NCBI GenBank assembly: GCA_965661545.1
Contig: CBFIEF010000008.1
Coordinates: 42,047 to 106,046 of the forward strand
DNA length: 64,000 bases
Source: UBA7985 sp965661545
GTDB lineage: Bacteria; Pseudomonadota; Alphaproteobacteria; UBA7985
Direction of reading: 5' to 3'
Shown here: piece by piece, positions 59,774-64,000 of the stretch
Layout of the letters: each line of letters opens with the position of its first letter
Position numbering within the stretch: the first letter of the stretch is position 1
Notes under the pieces: generated by a model
Told to the model about the DNA's origin: nothing
Database searches by the model: none
The model's input: only the letters and a program-made list of their open reading frames with translations
Made by a program: the position numbers and the translations under genes

Positions 59774-60556
59774 CTAGTGCCCTTTGAACGCCGGTGGCCG
59801 CTTCTTGAAGAAGGCCGAAACCCCCTCATTGAAATCCTTGGAGTTCATGCACTCGAACTGCCGGTGCGCCTCATCGTCGATCACCGCACTCAAGTCATTT
59901 TCCGTCGCCGCCCGCAAGATGCGCTTGACGTTACGAACCGCCAGCGGCGCAGCATTCGCGGCTTTCTCAGCCCAGGCTTTGGCGTCTTCGAGCAGGGTCT
60001 CATCTGCTGTTACCCGATTTGCCAAACCCCACTCGACCGCTTGAGCGGCTGGAATTTTCTGACCTTCCAAAATGGCCTCATAGGCCCGCTTGTACCCCAA
60101 CTGGCGCACCAACTGCCACGTGTTCCCGCCATCAGGAACCAGCGCAATCGCGGCAAACGCCATGTAGATATAGGCGCCCTCACCCATGATCATCATGTCA
60201 CAAGCCTGCGCATAGGCCGCCCCAATCCCGCTCGCAGGACCGGCAACCGCCGCAATGTATGTCTTGTCCGAGTTCGCGATGGCCATGATGCCGGGCTTGT
60301 ATTCTTCGATCAGCACCTCCGTCACGGTCTTTTCCCGCGTCCCGCTGGTTTCCTTCAGATCGGCCCCGGCACAGAACCCGCGCCCTGCCCCGGTCAGCAC
60401 CACGGCCCGCACGGCATCATTGGCTTCCATCTCCGCCGCCGCCGCGACAAAGTCCGCACGCATCTGCGTGTTGAACGCGTTCAGCGAGTCAGGCCGGTTT
60501 AAGGTGATGATACCAACACCGCCCTCGACCTCTGTTTTGATCGTGTCATAATCCAT
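59774..60556 (-). CDS. Enoyl-CoA hydratase/isomerase (crotonase family)
   Basis: Protein of 260 residues. Oxyanion-hole motifs: GAGRGFCAGADLKET and AVAGPASGIGAAYAQACDMM. The catalytic Glu area follows FAAIALVPDGGNTWQLVR, where the usual second Glu position is replaced by Asp. AGGAGG lies 9 nt before the ATG. It hydrates enoyl-CoA in fatty-acid or amino-acid catabolism; exact substrate unknown. It is followed on the same strand by nothing; the CaiD-like gene precedes it by 29 bp. Confidence 0.88.
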   Translation of the reverse strand: MDYDTIKTEVEGGVGIITLNRPDSLNAFNTQMRADFVAAAAEMEANDAVRAVVLTGAGRGFCAGADLKETSGTREKTVTEVLIEEYKPGIMAIANSDKTYIAAVAGPASGIGAAYAQACDMMIMGEGAYIYMAFAAIALVPDGGNTWQLVRQLGYKRAYEAILEGQKIPAAQAVEWGLANRVTADETLLEDAKAWAEKAANAAPLAVRNVKRILRAATENDLSAVIDDEAHRQFECMNSKDFNEGVSAFFKKRPPAFKGH

Positions 60557-60585
60557 AGCCGCAGCCTCCTGTCATTGTCGGTATT

Positions 60586-61371
60586 TTAGCGGCCTTTCCA
60601 AACCGGGTCACGCTTCTCAGCGAAAGCTTTGAAGCCTTCGAGGTTATCTTCTGAGCCGTAAAGCACATCAACGGTGCTTAACTTACGTTTAGTGACAGAA
60701 TTCATAACATCCTGAAATTTCTCGCCCTCAGCCGCCCGCGCGACTTCTTTGATCGAGGCGAATACCAGCGGCGGACCGGATTCCAGCAAGCGAGCAATCT
60801 CCCAAACCCGCGCTTCCAGTGCGGCACCATCGGCCAGAACTTGGTTCACCAGCCCCCAGCGCGCCGCCTCTTCCGCGTCCATCCACCGCCCGGTGAACAG
60901 CAAGTCCATGGCCACGTGGTAGGGCATGCGTTTGGGCAGTTTGATGGTCGCCGCATCAGCCAGCGTGCCGGCTTTGATCTCCGGCAGGGCAAAGGACGAA
61001 GCGGCGGTGGCGTAAATCAAGTCACACGACAGCGCCAACTCAAACCCGCCCCCAACGGCCATACCCTGCACACAGGCAATCACCGGCTTGTTCAAGTCTC
61101 GCAGCTCCTGCAAGCCGGCAAAACCACCCTGACCATAGTCCCCATCGACAGCATCGCCGTCCGCCGCCGCTTTCAAGTCCCAACCGGCGGAGAAAAACTT
61201 GTCTCCTGCCGTCTTAACGATGGCCACCCGCAAAGCCGGATCGTCCCGGAAACCCGCAAAGATCTCGCCCATTTCCCGGCTGGTCGTCAGATTGATTGCG
61301 TTGGCCTTTGGCCGGTCGAGCGTTACTTCAAGGATCCCGCCTTCGGTGCGGGTTGAAAGGGCAGAAGTCAT
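60586..61371 (-). CDS. caiD: Carnitinyl-CoA dehydratase-like crotonase
   Basis: Protein of about 261 residues. It resembles CaiD closely: ILEVTLDRPKANAINLTTS, FRDDPALRVAIV, KFFSAGWDLKAAADGD, GGFELALSCDLIYAT and the ending GFKAFAEKRDPVWKGR. CaiD interconverts carnitinyl-CoA and crotonobetainyl-CoA. Other alphaproteobacterial CaiD-like enzymes act on different enoyl-CoAs, so the symbol is a family label. GGGAG precedes the ATG at 61371. It lies 62 bp behind the acyl-CoA synthetase. Confidence 0.85.
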   Translation of the reverse strand: MTSALSTRTEGGILEVTLDRPKANAINLTTSREMGEIFAGFRDDPALRVAIVKTAGDKFFSAGWDLKAAADGDAVDGDYGQGGFAGLQELRDLNKPVIACVQGMAVGGGFELALSCDLIYATAASSFALPEIKAGTLADAATIKLPKRMPYHVAMDLLFTGRWMDAEEAARWGLVNQVLADGAALEARVWEIARLLESGPPLVFASIKEVARAAEGEKFQDVMNSVTKRKLSTVDVLYGSEDNLEGFKAFAEKRDPVWKGR

Positions 61372-61433
61372 GGTTGCGCACTCCCTGTGCTGACAAAGTA
61401 AATCCGTGGTTTGGACCCGGTGCAAACGTCCAT

Positions 61434-63575
61434 TCAGTCCGTCATTCTGATCAGAGCGTCAACCGCCATGACGCCTGCGCCACTTGCTTCAGTTGCCGCG
61501 TGGACAAACAACGGGTTGATGTCCAGCTCGATCAGCCGGTCCGCATGAGCCTGCACGAAATCACCCAGCGCCATCACCGCGCCAACCAGCGCGCTCACAT
61601 CACCGCCAGCCGCCCCGCGATACCCGGCCAGCAGCGGCCATATCCGCAAGCGTTCCAGCGCCGCTCGAACATCAGCCTCAGCGTAAGGAAACAGCAGGAT
61701 TTCGCTGTCGGCCAAAATCTCGGTCAAAACCCCGCCCGCGCCCAAGACCACATGCAGCCCCAGCGCCGGATCCTGCGCAACGCCAAGGATCATCTCGACC
61801 ACCGGCTTATCGGCCATCGGCTCGACCAACACGGCACTGGAAATGTTGAGCAAGGCACGCGCCGCCGATCGAACCGCGTCCAGATCATCCGCGCCCAGCC
61901 CCAGCCGGACGCCGCCCAGCTCCGTTTTATGCGGAAAATCGCCCAAAATCTTCATCGCGCAGCGCGTCCCGGCGTGGCCAAAGTCAACCACTGCGGCGAC
62001 CGCCTCTTCAACGCTTGCGCAGGTTCGATGCTCTGGCACAGGAATCCCAAACGACCCCAGCCGTGTTTTTGCTGCCGCTTCATCCAACATGGGGGAGGAA
62101 CCGGACGCCCGCCCACCGGGCAAAATCTGCACGGGCAGCACGGTTGCGTTTGCCAGTGCCCGGCGATGCCCGCCAATTTGCGCTGCGCCCGCAACGGCCT
62201 GCAGATGCTCGTCCAAGCCATGCCCCGGCACCAGACCCAGCCCGGCAATCTTTTCTGCCGCCGCGCCGGGCATATTCTCCGGCAAGGATGCCACCAGCGC
62301 CGGAACCCCAGCCCGCCGATCTGATCCGTTCAGCGCCGCGCCAACGGCCTCAATCGCCACGTCCCACGTGTGCGTCGGTCCCGTGCCTTCCGCCGGCCAA
62401 TCGATCACCAACATCGGGTGCGCAACGTCCAGCGCCATGATCCCCGCCCACATCGCCCCCAGCGCCGCCGAATCTCCCCAATCAAAGGTGTTGTAGTCAA
62501 AGGGGTTGGAGACGGTAACAAGGGGGTTCAAGCTCTCGCCGATCCGTGCTGCTTCCGCCTCGCTCAGGGCTGGAAATTCCAGTCCCGCCGCCGCGCCCAA
62601 ATCCGCCATCAAACCCGCTTCACCGCCCGAACAGCTCACCGATATGACCCGGCGATTGTCCAGCGCGCCCTTGAAATGCAGCACCTTGAGCGTTTCTAGC
62701 AGGGTTGGCAGCGTCGCCACTTCCGCCACGCCTGTGCGCGCCAGGAACGCAGACGCCACCGCCGCGCCACCAGCCAGCGACGCCGTATGCGTCAGCGCCA
62801 GCGCTTGCCCGCCTTCGGACTGTCCAGCCTTGATCGCCACCACGCCAACACCGCGCGCGTGCGCTGCGGCCACGGCTTGGGCAAAGCGCGCCGGATCGCC
62901 AAATCCTTCGATATACAAGCCAATGCTTGTTACCCGCTCATCGGCGGCCAGTTCCTCGATCATATCGCCCAGCCCCACCTGCGCGCCGTTCCCGACGGTC
63001 AGAACGAAACTCAGCGGCAACGCCCGACGCTGCATGGTCAGGTTGATGGCAATGTTCGAAGATTGGCAAATCAGCGCCGCCCCGCGCTCCACCCGCGAAC
63101 CGCCATGAACGTCCGGCCACAGCGTCGCGCCGGTGCAATAGTTGATCAGCCCATAGCAGTTGGGCCCAAAAATCGGCATGTCACCGGCGGCTTCCAGCAA
63201 CGCCGCTTGCATGGCCTCGCCCTCGGCTTCAACTTCGGCCCAGCCCGCTGCAAAGCACGTCGCCCCGCCTGCGCCCCGGGCTGAAAGTGCGCGCACAACC
63301 TCCAGCGTTGCCGCTCGGTTCACCCCAACAAAAGTCGCGTCTGGCGCCGCGGGAAGCGCGTCAATCGACGCATAGGCTCTGCGGCCTCGAACGTCGGTTT
63401 TGCTGGGGTGAACCGGCCAAATCTCGCCCTCAAACCCCATGCGTTCGCACTGCTCAATCACCGCCGCTGCCCACGATCCACCAACAACGGCGATGGTTTT
63501 GGGGTTCAGCAATCGATGGAATTTAGGCGTTTGAGACATGGGAAAATCGATCAAAACAGTGGCAGGAGCAGACAT
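61434..63575 (-). CDS. ADP-forming acyl-CoA synthetase family protein (fused alpha/beta subunits)
   Basis: Protein of 713 residues: CoA-binding domain (about 25-150, ending near FGPNCYGLINY), succinyl-CoA ligase-like domain (about 160-450, with the phospho-His-type region SVSCSGGEAGLMADLG), and a C-terminal ATP-grasp (about 490-705, MKILGDFPHKTELGGVRLG). This is the NDP-forming acetyl/acyl-CoA synthetase layout, with alpha and beta parts fused. AGGGGAAAGCC directly precedes the ATG at 63575. With CaiD and the enoyl-CoA hydratase behind it, it probably activates the acid that these crotonases process (inference). Confidence 0.9.
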   Translation of the reverse strand: MSAPATVLIDFPMSQTPKFHRLLNPKTIAVVGGSWAAAVIEQCERMGFEGEIWPVHPSKTDVRGRRAYASIDALPAAPDATFVGVNRAATLEVVRALSARGAGGATCFAAGWAEVEAEGEAMQAALLEAAGDMPIFGPNCYGLINYCTGATLWPDVHGGSRVERGAALICQSSNIAINLTMQRRALPLSFVLTVGNGAQVGLGDMIEELAADERVTSIGLYIEGFGDPARFAQAVAAAHARGVGVVAIKAGQSEGGQALALTHTASLAGGAAVASAFLARTGVAEVATLPTLLETLKVLHFKGALDNRRVISVSCSGGEAGLMADLGAAAGLEFPALSEAEAARIGESLNPLVTVSNPFDYNTFDWGDSAALGAMWAGIMALDVAHPMLVIDWPAEGTGPTHTWDVAIEAVGAALNGSDRRAGVPALVASLPENMPGAAAEKIAGLGLVPGHGLDEHLQAVAGAAQIGGHRRALANATVLPVQILPGGRASGSSPMLDEAAAKTRLGSFGIPVPEHRTCASVEEAVAAVVDFGHAGTRCAMKILGDFPHKTELGGVRLGLGADDLDAVRSAARALLNISSAVLVEPMADKPVVEMILGVAQDPALGLHVVLGAGGVLTEILADSEILLFPYAEADVRAALERLRIWPLLAGYRGAAGGDVSALVGAVMALGDFVQAHADRLIELDINPLFVHAATEASGAGVMAVDALIRMTD

Positions 63576-63753
63576 GGCTTTCCCCTGCTACACCACCGCC
63601 CACACCGCCCCTAGCCCTGTCGCGACACCACTTGCACAATCGCGGTTTCAAGCAGCGCTCGCCCTGCCCCGGCACATGCCGTGCGTCACTCCGCCAGAGC
63701 CGTGCCATCGCGCAGGTGATGACAGCTCACTAAGCCTGCTTTAAACCCACCCC

Positions 63754-64000
63754 ATGACAGACGTTTCCGCCGCCAAAGCCAAGCCCAAGACCTCGCCCGC
63801 GAACCCGTTATTCCCGTTTTCCTTCAACGGTGAGCAGCTCGTGGCGCACGTCACAGGCGCGCTTTTGTGGCCCGCAGCCAGCGCTTTGATCGTCAGCGAT
63901 CTGCACCTTGAAAAGGGCGCAGCCTTTGCGCGCTCAGGCACGTTCTTACCCCCCTATGACAGCGACGAAACCCTAAGCCGGGTCGAGGCGCTGGTGGCGT
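63754..64000 (+). CDS. pdeM: Ligase-associated DNA damage response endonuclease PdeM, 5' part
   Basis: About 82 residues are in the window; the gene continues past the edge. The metallophosphoesterase start motif SDLHLEKGAAFARSG and FLPPYDSDETLSRVEALVA are characteristic of PdeM, which is part of the ligase-associated (LhrC/LigC) DNA repair cassette. Divergent from the acyl-CoA synthetase gene. Confidence 0.85.
   Translation, partial: MTDVSAAKAKPKTSPANPLFPFSFNGEQLVAHVTGALLWPAASALIVSDLHLEKGAAFARSGTFLPPYDSDETLSRVEALVA

Overview
The window looks like chromosomal DNA of a free-living, probably marine, alphaproteobacterium. The evidence is a GC-rich gene set typical of that class: metC beside aapJQMP, the glgPBCAX operon, hisI-hemH, leuCD, single-domain DUF1467 and DUF2937 proteins, a PdeM-type phosphoesterase and a DmdA-like demethylase. 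I cannot name a genus. I see no tRNA, rRNA, phage, insertion sequence or CRISPR array.

Layout. 0.1-4 kb: GNAT, DUF1467, SDR and three small envelope or unknown proteins. 4-10.5 kb (minus strand): acetyl-CoA synthetase, propionyl-CoA synthetase, livF, livG and the 3' part of livM. 10.5-11.5 kb: the 3' part of a histidine kinase, abutting the livM fragment head to head, which suggests a deletion or assembly join. 11.6-20.7 kb: complete glycogen operon glgP-glgB-glgC-glgA-glgX. 20.7-23.6 kb: a streptomycin-kinase-like protein and methylmalonyl-CoA mutase. 23.8-26.7 kb: a cobalamin riboswitch, a 50-residue membrane peptide and a complete Zn/Mn-type (AztABC/ZnuABC-like) metal ABC transporter. 26.7-27.5 kb: non-coding DNA with several hairpins, a probable terminated small RNA and copies of a dispersed repeat. 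27.5-35.4 kb: aapJQMP (minus) divergent from metC. 35.4-37.6 kb: hisI, hemH and a membrane protein. 37.7-42 kb: porin, a secreted VPV-repeat protein and a tandem pair of paralogous secreted proteins. 42.2-46.1 kb: M20 amidohydrolase, GT2 glycosyltransferase, galE and a stand-alone HAD phosphatase. 46.2-49.8 kb: coxS and coxM without coxL, then leuC-leuD. 50-55.3 kb: DUF2937, a secreted vWA/coiled-coil protein, DmdA-like enzyme and two TM2 proteins. 55.4-64 kb: aspS, an EamA transporter, rnd, two crotonases, an ADP-forming acyl-CoA synthetase and the start of pdeM.

How it fits together. Propionyl-CoA synthetase and B12-dependent methylmalonyl-CoA mutase suggest propionate use through methylmalonyl-CoA. 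The mutase is divergent from the B12-riboswitch operon, whose metal transporter is therefore a candidate cobalt importer, or a zinc importer induced when B12 is short. Acs, Aap, M20, CaiD and the acyl-CoA synthetase point to scavenging of acetate, amino acids and carnitine-like compounds; glycogen is the storage polymer.

The strongest unexplained signals are: the riboswitch-controlled metal transporter with its small peptide; AapM and AapQ permeases far longer than usual, AapM carrying two abutting dockerin-like calcium loops; the eight-repeat VPV protein, which resembles eukaryotic alveolin/articulin repeats; a dispersed ~180-190 nt multi-hairpin repeat with compensatory stem changes; and a three-domain structured RNA candidate at 27.0-27.2 kb.
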